The notes under the pieces: generated by a model
The model's input: the letters and a program-made list of their open reading frames with translations, nothing else
Databases searched by the model: none
Told to the model about the DNA's origin: nothing
Assembly: GCA_013396915.1 (NCBI GenBank)
Contig: VWZL01000423.1
Location: 1 to 64,000 of the forward strand
Length of the DNA stretch: 64,000 nt
DNA from: Stercorarius parasiticus
Lineage: Eukaryota; Chordata; Aves; Charadriiformes; Stercorariidae
Direction of reading: 5' to 3'
Shown here: positions 12,211 through 24,838 of the stretch, piece after piece
Layout of the letters: every line of letters starts with the position of its first letter
Position numbering within the stretch: position 1 is the first letter of the stretch
Position numbers and translations under genes: made by a program

Positions 12211-13169
12211 GTAGGTTGAATTTACAGTATATCCATCTTCGGAAAGTAAGAGGTGAAATTCAGAATGGGAAGCTTGGATTATAGCCTGCATGGGTTTACA
12301 GTGTTAAAATGGGTCAATACTAATTTAACAATGAAGTCTATGGATGCTGTGTAAATTGAAGGCCTGAAGCACAAGAACAGAAAACTATCATTTCATCAGT
12401 ATCAGAAAGAAAATCTTGCAAAGATTGCAGGAAACATGTGTCATGTTAAAGCCATCTCTGCTACCATTTGAGACAATTAAAAATAATAGTTGAGAGGTGT
12501 GGGAGCTAAATAAAATTATGATCTATATTTGTTCTGTAATGCAATGGATAAGGAACTAGTTCTGTTTATAGTAAGACAGAAGAGACTTTAAAAAGAATAT
12601 AAACAAAGCTTGTACTCTGAAGTGCACTTTGAAAAGCAGTATACTTCAGATAGCTGTGAATTCCTGTGCTAATAATTACAGTGCTACATTTGAAATTATC
12701 ACATTTTTCCTATGGTTTAAAAATCTGCCTCATCTTTCCTCCACCACAAGCTATTTCCTTTCTCTGAGGTTTTATTTCACAGGCTGCAAGTTGGGAAGTT
12801 TAATTAGCTAACCTTTGTAACTTTTCTTTTAGTCCACAAACAGAAGTTTGGGTTTTGGTACAAGAAGCTGCTGTAGTGCTGCTCTTGCCACTAATGTTGC
12901 CATATTGCTAGCAATAAAAACAGAGCCTTGTCAGCACCACTGGACTTTAAATTTTGCTCTGAAAGAATATAAAAGATTCAGAATCCTTTTAGCAGGAATA
13001 ATTAATCTAGAGTGGGTACATATACTATTGACTTGAAAAATTTTATATATATAAAAATGGAAAATTTTGCAGCTCATATTTAGATGAAGAATAGTTGGTT
13101 TTGCCTTGATTTCTGACTATGTGTGAATTTCATTGGCTAATGTCACTTGTGTTTATTGCTGACTTTTAG
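12211..13169. other. intron 5
   Basis: About 1 kb of AT-rich intron. I see no repeat or exon in it. Confidence 0.6.
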
Positions 13170-13291
13170 ATAGATGCCTAGAGGGAATACGTCCACAAGA
13201 TTTGGCAGGAAGGTCAGAGAGGTAGCATCAGTGAATTTGGACTTCCTTATAATGTAGTTACTAAGCAGCTTATTTCTCTTACCACTAGCCG
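13170..13291 (+). CDS. CCDC162: CCDC162-like exon 6, with in-frame TAG
   Basis: 40 codons plus two bases, entering at phase 0. The acceptor is GACTTTTAG and the donor CCG|GTGAGT. The translation is I-D-A-stop followed by REYVHKIWQEGQRGSISEF and GLPYNVVTKQLISLTTS. The stop (13179-13181) sits where I remember Gln in relatives, so a CAG to TAG change is the simple explanation. Splicing to the AG of that TAG would skip the first four codons in frame and remove the stop. Confidence 0.85.
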
Positions 13292-14226
13292 GTGAGTAAT
13301 TATACAGTTTTATTTTTCTGGAGAGTACCTCCTTCTGTTCTAGTTTCTGTGACTGATTGTAAAAATTTGGCACCTGAAAATAAGACTATTTGAAAAAATG
13401 ACAACTCATAAGGTGAATCAAGCAATAGATGAGTGTCTCATGTTATTTAGTCTCGTGCTATTTAGGTAGCCAGAAAAACATTTAAAGAAGAAAAGTGATT
13501 CCTCCTCCACCGCCTTTACGCTGCCCTTTCATGACAATGGATTTGAAAATTGCATCTTGCAGTGCACTGGGATATTAATATTCCCATGGGTACAGATTAT
13601 TTATGCGACAGTAATGATGAAAGTGGGTACTGAGGTTAGCCTTGCTTTAGACTCGCTGCATCAGTAGCCTGACCTGGCTTCACAACTTTCACTGCCCTTT
13701 GCCCACAGCCTATTACTCTTTCCAGCACACCTGTCAGGTCGGATGCGCCTGTGCTCTGTGTTCACACGTGGAATCCACATATTACCTGCAGTACAGACCT
13801 GCCACATGTTCCCCATCGTGCAGCTGTGTGGCACTGCGGGTTACGTGAAGGGTTTATGTTCCTAACCCGACACACATTTTGATTTTGTGTTGGTTATCTG
13901 AGGACTTATTTTCAAGTGCAGTTTTAATGGGCGGGCATAATAGACGTGAAAATGCAGTTAATAAAACATGTCAGCTAATGAAAGATAATTTTAAACATCT
14001 TCTGTTTTCATTAGCAAATGAGACTACTTAGATGTGTTCCAACATAATTACGTTTATTAAGGCTTCAGTTCTATTTTCAGATTTGATGATTGATTTCTGA
14101 TGTGCACCAAAGCCATTGCAATTTATTCTTGCAAATTAAGCAATTGCAAGGTTTCTTCATACATACAATTTATAAAAGCCTTGTTTGAGAGCTATTTGTT
14201 CTTTCTTTGTTTTTGTTGTTTTTAAG
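13292..14226. other. intron 6
   Basis: 0.9 kb of intron with no recognised element. Confidence 0.6.
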
Positions 14227-14455
14227 TTCTACTTTGAAGAACGTTTATCTGCTGGAGTTTCACCCTTCTCTTGGTCTGGTGTGCTTGATCCCCAAAGCTC
14301 TTGAGCATGTCTACCAGGAATTCTACAGCATCTGCAGACCAAAAGCAGCCAGTAAAGCAAGTAATCTAGAAAAACGAGTACTTCAGCTAGGAGCTGATGA
14401 GTGGCTAACTATGGAAAACCCAGAAACTTTTTACAACTCTCAGATTCAAAAGGAT
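14227..14455 (+). CDS. CCDC162: CCDC162-like exon 7, donor destroyed
   Basis: One base plus 76 codons, expected to end at phase 0. The acceptor is GTTTTTAAG. The peptide contains TLKNVYLLEFHPSLGLVCL, IPKALEHVYQEFYSICRP and EKRVLQLGADEWLTMENP, and ends NSQIQKD. The expected donor reads GAT|CTAAGT, one substitution away from GAT|GTAAGT. The next exon starts at phase 0 with LFTEVL, so the boundary after GAT is well constrained. Without a donor the frame reads through to TAA at 14490. Confidence 0.85.
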
Positions 14456-17400
14456 CTAAGTTCCATTTTTATGTTCATAATGACTCTTTAAAGCAGAATG
14501 CCCAAGAATGTCATCTTGCTCGTCCATTTATACTTGCTGGGTAACTTTCTAGCTGTGTGATTCTTGATTCAATTGTTTGCTTATGATTGATGGAGATGCA
14601 TTCCATCCACCTTTAAAACAAGATTTTTTTCTGTAAATGAACACAGAAAGGTAGAACTCTTGATCTCATAAAACAGGAACAATCAGCTTAATGAGAAGGA
14701 AAACATACAGACTTAAACTGCCATGAAATCACAGTGAGTCTCCAGGTTTTGTGTTTGTGTGTGTGTACAATCTGCAAAAAAAAGAAGACTGGAAATTGAA
14801 GCAAATATTGTTATAGGTGGAGCCAGTTATTACTCTGTGTCCACAATACGGACTCTAATGTCCACAATTTCCTGGTGTAGGACTCTGAATTTAGTTGGTT
14901 ATAATTTTGATAAATGCTAATTATTGTGAATGAAATTATTGTTGCTGGATGTCTCTATTAGGTTGATTATTTTTTTTTAATTAGTCAGCTTGTTGCTGAG
15001 AGCAAGAAATGGAAAAGAAAAGATTTTATCGGTTTTCTCTACAAGATTGTGATACAGCTATGCTTTAGAGCATACATTTCAAGTTTGGGAATATTCATTA
15101 GGTAGTGATATACTATGCTTTCCTGACAAGTTTGGCCAGCATAGACTAAAATAAACTAAGTTATTGCAGGTATTTAAAAAACGATTCGTGTGGTGCTTAG
15201 GGACATGGTTTGATAGTGGACTTGGCAGTGTTAGGTTAACGATTGGACTTGATGGCCTTAAAGGTCTTTTCCAACCTAAACAATTCTATGATTCTATGTT
15301 CAGTAGGAAGGCATTATCTGAAGTTTCTGTGTGCCCTGGTATATCTATAACCTGAGGAAAATTAGGACTTCCCACTGCCTCTGCAATAACATCTCTGGTT
15401 TAGGTGATCCATGTTTGATTTGGGTCTGAGCATTGAAAGTGAGTATGAGGAGCTGTTAGCCTGCACTGTCAGTCATGTTCCCTTCACCGGAGGCAGCGGA
15501 GGAAGCTGGTTGAGCAGATTGCAGGGGAGACACGGCAGATCTGTTAGTGGAGCAGGAGCTGGGCAGGAGCACAGAGAAAATAGATCTGGCTTGGTAAGTG
15601 GGATGGCAGCCAGTAAATGTGAATGGAGATTGAGGTAGATGAACAGGTGGGAGACAGATTAGGACTAAGATCCAGTGGGTTCCTTCTTTTCGGAAGGAAA
15701 ACATGGGAGAAAAAGTGCACTACAAATTGGGGCTAGGGCAAGAAGGCATCTCGGGTGTATGTGGAGGGTTGAGAATGGTTTGTTAAAGAGATTGGCTCAA
15801 GCTGCCCAAAACCAGTGATAGCAGGACTTCCTAATCAAGGGAGTGAGGATGAAAATGAAAATCTTGAGGCGTGGACGCAGAACTGGTTAGATGAAGAGAT
15901 TTTGAAGACAGTGATGGGTAAGAAAGTATAGAGGCAAACTAGAGGCAGAGGGGCACAGCCACCTAGGATGCACCCCTCCCTGGCCTGGAGCAAAACCCAA
16001 GAATTACTTATCCAGCATCTCTCTGCTGCCAATAAAATCCACTGGCAGTGTCCCACTACTCTTGTCCACAGCAGATCAAGAACAATTCTTTGCTTTTTTC
16101 ATTTTAAATCCTAGAAGCCAGCGGCAGAGTTCTTTGATCGATCTTAAAATTACCACACTGCTGTAGCCAAGGGGGAAAGGGAGGGGATTTGTTGTGTTTA
16201 CTTTTTGCCCATTCCTCTTCCTCCAACAGAAACTGCAGATGAGACAAACACACGCAAGCAGGCAATGTTTAGAAGACACTGAGGCTATAAAAGTCTAGCA
16301 TTTAAATTTTAGGAAATTTACCTTTGCCAAAGCATATTTAATTTGGTTTCCTTTTGCATAGGCACGATGATGCAGTCTTTATATGATCACATATTGTTTT
16401 TCTTCATGACTTGGTGTGCTAAAATCAACATTTCTGTCCTTCCTGGACTGCTTCTTTTGTGACCCAGGACCACATTCTTTCATGTTTTTCCAGCCCTTCA
16501 CTAAGGATGGTTTTACAAGATCCGATTTTTATTCCCTATCTGACTTCCTAAGCATCTTTCATCTTCATAATAAACAAATTACCCAGGGGTGAGGTACAGA
16601 TGCTGCCAGCCTGGGAACAGGTGCTTTTCCTATGTAGAAATATCAGAGAGGCCGTATAAAAAGAAAAGTGAGTTCTGGGATTACAAAACTAAATGATCCC
16701 TGGGAAAATGTGAGATCTTTCTTGCTGACCCCAACCGAGGATCAGCTATACTTATGTTATTCCCATAAGATAAATAGCTGTCCTGTTCCTAAATGTATCA
16801 TGTGATAGACTTTTTCAAGCAGTCTGTTGTAGTGCTTCACCAGCTTCACCTTTAGCAAGTTCTCCTTAAAGTCTAGCACAGATATGCCTTGCTACAGTCT
16901 AAGCTTATCACATCTTTTCTTGCCCTCTTTGGAAACAGGGGAAGTGCTGTTCTCCTTGTAGCAGCTCTGTGAAGGAGCACATAAAGATGGGTTGTCCTGT
17001 CCCACGCATCCAGAGTCACAGAATTACAAAAGCCCATTGTAAAACTTTGGGGAAGAGGGACAAAATAAAGTTGCACAACTTCTGACACTTAACTTTGGGG
17101 TGTTGTCTTTTCAAACTTTTTTTTTTTCAGTGTAGCTGTGAAGGTGTAGCGAATAGCAAGTGTTGAAATCATGACCCTCATGATCTGTGACTCATTGGTC
17201 ATAAGCAGTGAAGTGTGAAGCCAGTCAGCTACAGCAGTGGCCACATCTATCCCATCTGACATGAGCAGGGTGGCACAGTTGTACAAGTTGTGACAGCTAG
17301 AGACAAGGAGCATCTTCTCCCGCACATAGAGCCAGGAACTGTCCCTGCCGCCACTTCCACAGCACAACAGTCAACAGACCGTTGTCTTCTTTCCAGCTCT

Positions 17401-17984
17401 CCATGTTACCAAGCTGCAGCTTTTGATCATTTTCCTTTCGTGGGATATCTGCTCTTTTGGAGGCTTCCACTATCCCAGTAGAAAAGGGGTCCAGTTCTGC
17501 TGAGTTAGGTGACCACATGAGTTTGCTGTCCCCATTTTGGAAGCATCATACGTGTAGTGGCACGTGTGCTGGGATCTGCACACTCTTTAGAGGAGGAATG
17601 GCCTCAGCTAGTAATAAGTGAACCAAGTTACAGAGCCCCTGCTTTAGAGAGGTATATACATCTGAAAGCCTTCTGAATTTTGATTATAATAAAAAAGGTG
17701 AATATCTTGTGTTAGATATAAAAAATAAATAAAATAAACTTTGTTGAGTAAATCCAGGTTTATAGATTCAGTGTCTTTACCTTTGAAGCAAGTGGCAAAA
17801 GAAATATGTCAGGGTGGGCACAATTCTGATTTTGCATGGGTTAGAAGTCAGAAGCAACTCGAGTCATGATTTATTCCAGAAAAAGAAAAAGGAGAATGGT
17901 CTCCTAAAGTCTTTAAAGACCTTTGTCATTGATAAATAAATGATTCTGGGTTTCCTTTTTAATTTTTTTCCCCTTTCCTTGCAG
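14456..17984. other. intron 7 with a CR1 tail
   Basis: 3.5 kb. It contains a short (GT)n run near 14750-14766 and a CR1 3' end at 15170-15299. Overlapping open frames on both strands at 15,411-17,518 have no splice context or recognisable protein. Confidence 0.6.
15170..15299 (+). mobile_element. CR1 LINE 3' end
   Basis: A short 3' UTR piece with GTTAACGATTGGACTTGATG and the tail CAATTCTATGATTCTATG. It is heavily 5'-truncated. Confidence 0.93.
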
Positions 17985-18187
17985 TTATTTACCGAGGTAC
18001 TGATAGAAGACCCTGTGCTGGTGCAAGAGATTGCTCTGTCACAATTAGAGGTGGGCGCAGATGAAGAAAAAAAGACAGTCAGAGAAAACCAGCTCTTTAT
18101 CCTGGATTCCTTCTCCACACTCCTGGAGCTTGCCACACTCCGCCATCGGCTGATAGAGGTGGCGACAGAGAATGCGTGGTTAGCCAG
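17985..18187 (+). CDS. CCDC162: CCDC162-like exon 8
   Basis: 67 codons plus two bases, entering at phase 0. The acceptor is CTTTCCTTGCAG and the donor CCAG|GTTAGT. The peptide starts LFTEVLIEDPVLVQEIALSQ, contains ENQLFILDSFSTLLELATL and ends ENAWLA plus AG of an Arg codon. It is intact. Confidence 0.9.
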
Positions 18188-21100
18188 GTTAGTGGGTCAG
18201 TACTGCTGGTTTAGCAATGGTGACTTCAGAGAGGTGTGGTTTGTAGGGAAAAAGTAACTTCTTTTTAATTGACCACCTACTATAGTTGGAAAAAAACACA
18301 GAGAGAGGGAGGAAGCCTCCATTTGTATTGTGGGCGATATGTTTTCTGGTTATGTGGAGATGGAGTCTACCTGGGGTTTCCAGATGTTCATTAGTTTCAA
18401 AAGTTGAGGCCGCACTGGTCCTCAATGCTTAACAGGAGAGGCCTTTTCCCAGTGAAAATACTGAAATTTTGTCAAATGGAGGAGGAGCAGGAGGAGTTCA
18501 CTGATCAAATGAACACAAAGATGCCTTCTTCTGCAGAGTTTTACACAGACGATTATTTTAACTGCCTTCTTATGAAGATTAGTGGAATATGAGAAAAGGC
18601 ACATAAGAAGTACAAGCTTTGCTCACCACCAGAGGTGGGAAAGCATAAAAATTATTCTGGCTATGCTGATCCTTACAACGATAATGAAATAATCTACACA
18701 AGGGAAGTCAGTGTCATGCATTTAGGGAGTTATCAGCTGGAGAACATGACAATCTGTACAGGAAGACGAAGAAGATAAGGACTGAGCTAATGGGGAAACT
18801 ACAAAGGATAGTGTTGAACTACTGGCTTGGAGGCAGGTTATTGGTGAAGTTCCTATTGTTCAGCTCTATATTACTTGACATTTTTATTAATGATCTGAGT
18901 AAAAAACATAAGAGGGTGTTATTAAAATCAGGACATTGTAGTGCTGGCAGATAAAACTGATATGGAAAATAAATGGAATATCTTACAGGAAGACCTCACG
19001 GTTCTAAGGACTGGAGTAGTAGAAAGGAGATAAGCATCAGTAACACAAAGCTTAAGGTTACACATAATAATAGGAAATTCTCCTGTGAACTTTGAGCTTA
19101 TTAGTTGGAAGCAACAGAGGAGGAGAAAGAACTGGGTGTATAGCTGGCCATTGGATGATTGTAAGCTGCCAACATATTGTAACCGTTGGGGGGAAAAGCT
19201 GCAGTATCTTACTCTGAATCAGGCAAGGAGTTTTATTAACAGTAGAGAGAGGGAGTATTGATGCCGTGTACATGATTCTGGTGAGGCCTCACCTGGATTA
19301 TTAAGTATAATTTGGAGATTTGTGTTCAGGCAAGATAAATTCAGATTGGAATGGGAGCAAAGATGATCTAATAGCATGCTGAGGGGAAATAGAGAACGCA
19401 TTTTACAAAAGCAAATGAAATATCTTGGCTTGTTTATCCTAGCAAAATGAAGGCTGAGAGAAGATAAGATTGTTCTCTATAAATACAGCAGGAAGATAAG
19501 CACTGGGAATGGAGAGGAGCTATTTAAGCTAAAGGCCAGTTTTGGCAGCAGAACAAACGGATCTAATCACTGTGAATAAGTTTAAGCTGGAAATTAAAAG
19601 GGAGTTTCTAAGAATCAGACAACAAAGTTCTGGAAGGGAAAGAGCAAAGGGTAGAAAACTAAGTTTAAAAATGGAGCTTGATTCATTTATGAAAAGGATA
19701 TGTGGGATGTGATTGCTTGCAATAGCAAAGTTGTGTGTGCTGGATAGATGACATTCCAGTCGTGGTTATTTTTTCTTCTTCTTAACCCTTTCTCTAGCTT
19801 TCTTCTTGAAAATTCAGATTCCATATCAAAAAGTCAGCAGCATTTATTTTCAGCAGCTATAAACCTAACCGTCTTTAAGATACGTGAGCTGGGACGATTC
19901 AAACTGAGTTTGGTGGAAAACCTAATTTTCTGTCACAACTCTTTTCCATTAAAAGAACTTCTTGAACAGCTATAATTTGACATCTGGAACTTTCTTGGGC
20001 AAACTAACAAAGAAGTTAATTTGTTTCAACCCGAGCAATTCCATGAAGCAAGAAGGTCTCATTTCTTGGCAATTTGTGTTCCTTGTTTGGATACTCAGCT
20101 CCCTACTAAAATACAGATCCTAGTTAAACTTTTTCTGCTGTTTGAATTATCTCTGTATTCCTTCATGCCTACACACATACATTTTTCTGGTAATTTATAA
20201 GGAGAAAGGTTACACTGCAACTTTTCACTTAGCTGAAAAATCAATATCCAATCAGCGTTTTTCATGAAACCTGTGGGAACTTAATATCTTGAAAGTCCTG
20301 TCTGTGTCAGATTTCATTAATTTTCACCAACTGATTTAAAAGTTACCCAGAGGAGACAGATAAGCAGACCAGATGGTCACATGACTGCATTTCTTTTGGG
20401 AACAGGGCTAAGAGGACATACTCATCTGAGGTGACATACTTAGAAATCCCTGAAAAGTAACAATAAATTGTCATTTTTCCAGTAAAGGATGGGAATTCTG
20501 AGGAAAGTGATGACATAAAGTAAGACTTCATGATATGTGTATAAGGCCATTAGCCATAGCATTATCTTCATTTAATAGAAGATGGTTAAGTCAGTCTAAA
20601 TACCAGTATAAACATATATAGTTTATTCAATGTGACATTTTGAGGGGCCATTTTTATATCTTCTTTAGATGTGATGAAGTTCACAGTTCATTATAATACG
20701 AACTGTTAAAGACTGAGATTCAGACTGAAACGTCAGAAAGGTTAGTAATTTTTTTTCCTGCTATGCGGAGTAAAATGGAGTGAGTGCAACTACATTTGAG
20801 GATTCCTCTACCTGATACCGTAGCTTCTGTCAGACTTTTGGGGGAGACCTGCCAGAATTATTCTCACTACTTGCCTATCTCTCCATTCCCAGGATGGCAG
20901 GCCATTTACATCTAACAGTCCACAATTATGTTGTGTGTACTGTTCCTCACAGCCCTTGTTACTTGTCTTTGTTCCTCAGTGTTTGCCTTCTACCATCTCA
21001 TGAAAAGAGACATCCTTTGGTAGAATAGTAGAGCTAGACAGTGCAGCTTTAGTATGAATTTTGCCTCTTTCTGTTTTTGTTTGACATAGTCACCTTTTTA

Positions 21101-22288
21101 ATATCTTTCCTTTTTCTCTATTTTTTTCCCCTTTGAACAGTACTAATAAGCTGATTTGTGTGCTGATGTTTGTTCTGTACAGACTATTCATATGTCTGTA
21201 CTGGTCAACTAACAGAGCAACATTTATAATAATTACACAGAGCTCTTTGTTTTAAGACCTTAGAGTTGATTTTGGCTGTGTTCCATATGATTTTTGATTG
21301 ATGCTCATGATGTCTTTCATATATTATTTTGTCTCCTCCCCTTTTCTTTCCCTTACTTCACAGGCAGGGAATGCTACCTGATTTTAAAGAACTAAATCTT
21401 TTAGTTCCTATTTGTGTCTTTATCACATTCTCACAACATGGCTTCTCTGTGACCTGATTTCTTGACTGATAAAACACCTGCCTTAGATGTTCGGTGGAAG
21501 CAAGGGAGTATCTTATTCCTTTGCAGTCAGTATCAAAAAGTCAAAGTCTTTCTTTTTACTATCTTCTTATACAACGTGAGAAGAGGCATCACAGGCCAGA
21601 TCAGTGTTTCTGTTGTCTTGCATTTGGAGGAGTGCAGGGATGGATCCATAGCGAGGGAATACAAAAAGCAGGATAGTGCCCAACTTCTGACACTTGATGC
21701 TTTAAAGATTTCCTGAGCTAGTGGTTGCATCTAGACCATGTGTTTACTGTCTGCTGATGGACTGCCCTCATAATTTGTTATATTAGGGAGGTTGTACTAG
21801 GGTTGTGTCATACTGGGGGCTTCTAGAATAAATGTTTCTTAAGCGATGAACTCACCGTTTTAATATTAATAATGTGTATGAGCTCTGCTTGTCTATTGAA
21901 GCTTCCTCTCTGGCAGTCAGTCCTCTTCCCAATTTCTAGTCTAAAATAATACTCTTAATCTCTCTGCCAAATGCAGTCCTTTCTAAATAGGAACAGCTAA
22001 CATATTTTGCTTGATTTGCCCTTATGACGCTGTAGACTCACAACTTATTGTCCTTTGTTTGTAAGTGCTGCCTGTGTCAATCAGATGGGTGATACTGAGC
22101 AACCATCAGCTATCTGGGTACAATTCTTGTTTGCTTCATATCCATCATACTATTTCAGATGCCAAGAAGTGCTTTAAGTTGAATGCAGATGTCTCATTGA
22201 AATGAACCTGATGGATGTGGGTTTCTGCATTGCTTACAGCAGGAAGAAAGTTAATTTTTCAAATGCATCCTTGTGTTTTTGTTTCTAC
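18188..22288. other. intron 8 with ancient CR1
   Basis: 4.1 kb. An old CR1-like LINE occupies about 18690-19755. The remainder (19.8-22.3 kb) is AT-rich with nothing recognised. Confidence 0.55.
18690..19755 (+). mobile_element. ancient, degenerate CR1-like LINE
   Basis: It contains degraded landmarks of old sauropsid CR1 in order: ACATTTTTATTAATGATCTG (Asn-Asp-Leu motif), GTGAGGCCTCACCTGGATTA, and near the end the motif for GAGCTTGATTCATTTATG. No frame remains. Limits are approximate. The divergence suggests insertion long before the other CR1 copies. Confidence 0.6.
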
Positions 22289-22444
22289 GTTATATAAGGC
22301 TTTTGCAATGGAAGCAGGATTTGGGGAGTTCCATTTGTACCTGAAGCCCGTGCTCTTTGAATCTGCATCTCACAAGGAGAAAGCAGATCACCTCCCACCA
22401 CTATTCATTACATCTCTCTTGGAAGATGACAGCTGTGTTGAAAG
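22289..22444 (+). CDS. CCDC162: CCDC162-like exon 9, acceptor destroyed
   Basis: One base, 51 codons and two bases; 156 bases, so skipping it would keep the frame. The peptide contains LYKAFAMEAGFGEFHLYLK, PVLFESASHKEKADHLPPLF and ITSLLEDDSCVE. The donor is AAAG|GTAGAA. Exon 8 ends with AG of an Arg codon, so this exon should begin G-TTA-TAT (Leu-Tyr). The two bases before it are AC (22287-22288) after a good pyrimidine tract, not AG. The nearby AG at 22297-22298 would shift the frame. Confidence 0.8.
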
Positions 22445-23768
22445 GTAGAATGAACTTTTTTTGAGTTTCACAGGGCATAATCTCTTTAGATTGGATGGGA
22501 TCAAGCCTTTAGTCTGCTTAGGCTCACATAGAAGCCACAAAAACTTCAGCGTGCAGTGTGTAAAATATACATAAAATTTTTCAGGCAGAAAATGTGAAAT
22601 TCTGCATGATGTGTTTCCTTTTTGTGTAGAGCCTGGGATTGAATAATGCTAATTTAAAGTTGTTGAGCAGTGAAAAATGAGGAGACACCGAATTTGTGTG
22701 GATCATGGGCAATTTTGGGACTAAAGTGCATTTTCTTTCAAAGCGGGGGATGCCTAACAAGGCTGGCCTGAAAGTGAATGTCCCAAACCCCATAGGCTGC
22801 AAAACAGGACCTCAAGAGCTGTTGTGAATAAAGTCCTTATTCTGAACACGAAGAAAGCTTATTCTCGTAGAGTTACACTGCATTTCATGAAGTGACATCT
22901 TTGGTCTTTTTTTTTCAACTCAGTGACTACTAGACTCAATCTCCGCACAAGAAAAAGGCTATTTATTATCTTCCCTTTTCTCCTGGGCAAAATGTCTGGA
23001 ACAAGTAGATTTTACAGTTGCCTTGATTTACTCTTTTAAGAGTTGGTAAATATGTGCGTATATATACACACGCGTAAATACACCACTTTGTGTGTGTGTT
23101 TATGTGTAGTTTAGATCAAGGTTTAGGAGGAAGAAAGGAAATAACCTGTGAATTATCTTACTATATTCAGGGAGGGCATCCTGTCAGTCGTTCCCTATGG
23201 TTAACACAGGTGGTAGGGCTCCCATCCGGCCTGTACATATACCACCTGCAGTCCCATGCTGTTGTTTGCTTCCTATTCCCTTGCATACATTCTAGCCTGC
23301 TGTGAAAATTGGGCTGTTCCAAACAAGTTTAGCAATTGCAAGCAACCTGGAATGAAACTTCAGCTCCTGATTGAATCAGGGCAGTGATGGATATCAAAGG
23401 CCAGAAGACAGTCCAGCAGCACAAATAAAAGCAAATTAGGAACCAATACTTGAAACAACGCATGATTAAACTGAACAAGCAGATTTTTCACTGATGAGAC
23501 CAAGCTCATCTAGGAGGAGCTAATGAGTCATTGTAAAGTCAGCCACAAACCATCACGGAATATATTCTTTTTCTTACAAAACTACTTCTGAAATCTAAAG
23601 CAACATCCTAATATCACTAAATTAGGGACTTGAATTATGTGTTCTACATTTAAAGGTGGAAAGAAATGAGAAATATTTCTGAATTTGTCACTATTTTCCT
23701 TTCATCCTCAGTTTGGCTTATTTCTGTGTCATACTCCATGTTTATAGATAATTTTGCTTTTATTGCAG
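22445..23768. other. intron 9
   Basis: 1.3 kb of AT-rich intron with a short alternating ATATATACACACGCG stretch near 23055-23075. Nothing else is recognised. Confidence 0.6.
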
Positions 23769-23859
23769 ATATATTCCATCTAGCTTACCATTGAGCATTC
23801 AAGAAATTGACAGTCATATTGGAAAGTTTAGTTTCCGTACAAGAGATGGTGTTATGCAG
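23769..23859 (+). CDS. CCDC162: CCDC162-like exon 10
   Basis: One base plus 30 codons, ending at phase 0. The acceptor is TTTTATTGCAG and the donor CAG|GTGAAT. The peptide is YIPSSLPLSIQEIDSHIGKF then SFRTRDGVMQ. Phase fits both neighbours. Confidence 0.87.
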
Positions 23860-24700
23860 GTGAATGATTTAATTTGCAGAATAAGCAAAAAATGTGCATT
23901 ACGTTATTATTTATTTGCTAGAGTACGTAAGGGCCTCAGTCATGTGTTTACTAGGTGCTATAAACTTCTCTGCTGTTTGTCTTTCTCTGAGTGTTAATAT
24001 GATTTAGTCTACTGTTTTATAATTAACTTCATAAAATTGCACTGGAAATTTGATTGCTAATGTGGCCTAATCCAGGAATCCTTACTGGTGTGAAACCCTT
24101 TAAGTCAGCAGAGTTTAGTCTGAGGAACTTTGTTAAATAAAGCAGGATGCCTGTGTGTGGCTGTATTCACACATAGTAACAACATAGAGAGTTCTCTAAT
24201 GAAAGAAAACAACCTTAGTCTTCAATGCTATTTTGCATACTTAGTCCTTTCTTCTTTGTATGAGTGTATAAAAACTGTACCAGAGACCACCAGCCCATGA
24301 AAATTCCATCTTTAAAGCTCTCTACAAAGTCTCCTTCTTGCCATTAACTTAGTCATGACCTGTATTCTGCAGCAGGGTGGCACGTAATTAAAAATTTGCC
24401 AAGGGGAAACAAATATGTTTTATTTGGTGTCTACTCTTTTCCCAGCCTGTTTGCACTTGGCTGCACGGGCTGGCACCGTCCTGCTCTACAGAGTAGAGCT
24501 GAGAATACAACTCACTAAATACAAATTAATGAAATGTTTCCTTGATCTCTACATTTAGTCACGTTTCAATGATGACAACGTATACAAATATAACGGAATG
24601 CTCTGTGGAAGTACTACAAGACAGAGAGCGATGTCTGTAAAGTAACCCATCTTTTAAATGGCAGGGGAAATGCCTAACACATTGTTTTCCCTCTCTTTAG
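23860..24700. other. intron 10
   Basis: 0.84 kb of AT-rich intron. No repeat or exon was seen in it. Confidence 0.6.
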
Positions 24701-24838
24701 CTCTTGTGTCCATCTGGAATAAGGAACATGCAACTTATCCTGGCCTGTCAAGTAATTCAGAAAGATACTCTTTTGGCAGCTGTTCAGCAGGCCTCCTTTT
24801 GTTACTTGGTCCAGCCTCCCCATACCCTGGACATGAAG
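24701..24838 (+). CDS. CCDC162: CCDC162-like exon 11
   Basis: 46 codons, phase 0 to 0. The acceptor is CCCTCTCTTTAG and the donor AAG|GTTAGC, slightly weak. The peptide contains CPSGIRNMQLILACQVIQKD, TLLAAVQQASFCYLVQPP and ends HTLDMK. Confidence 0.88.
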
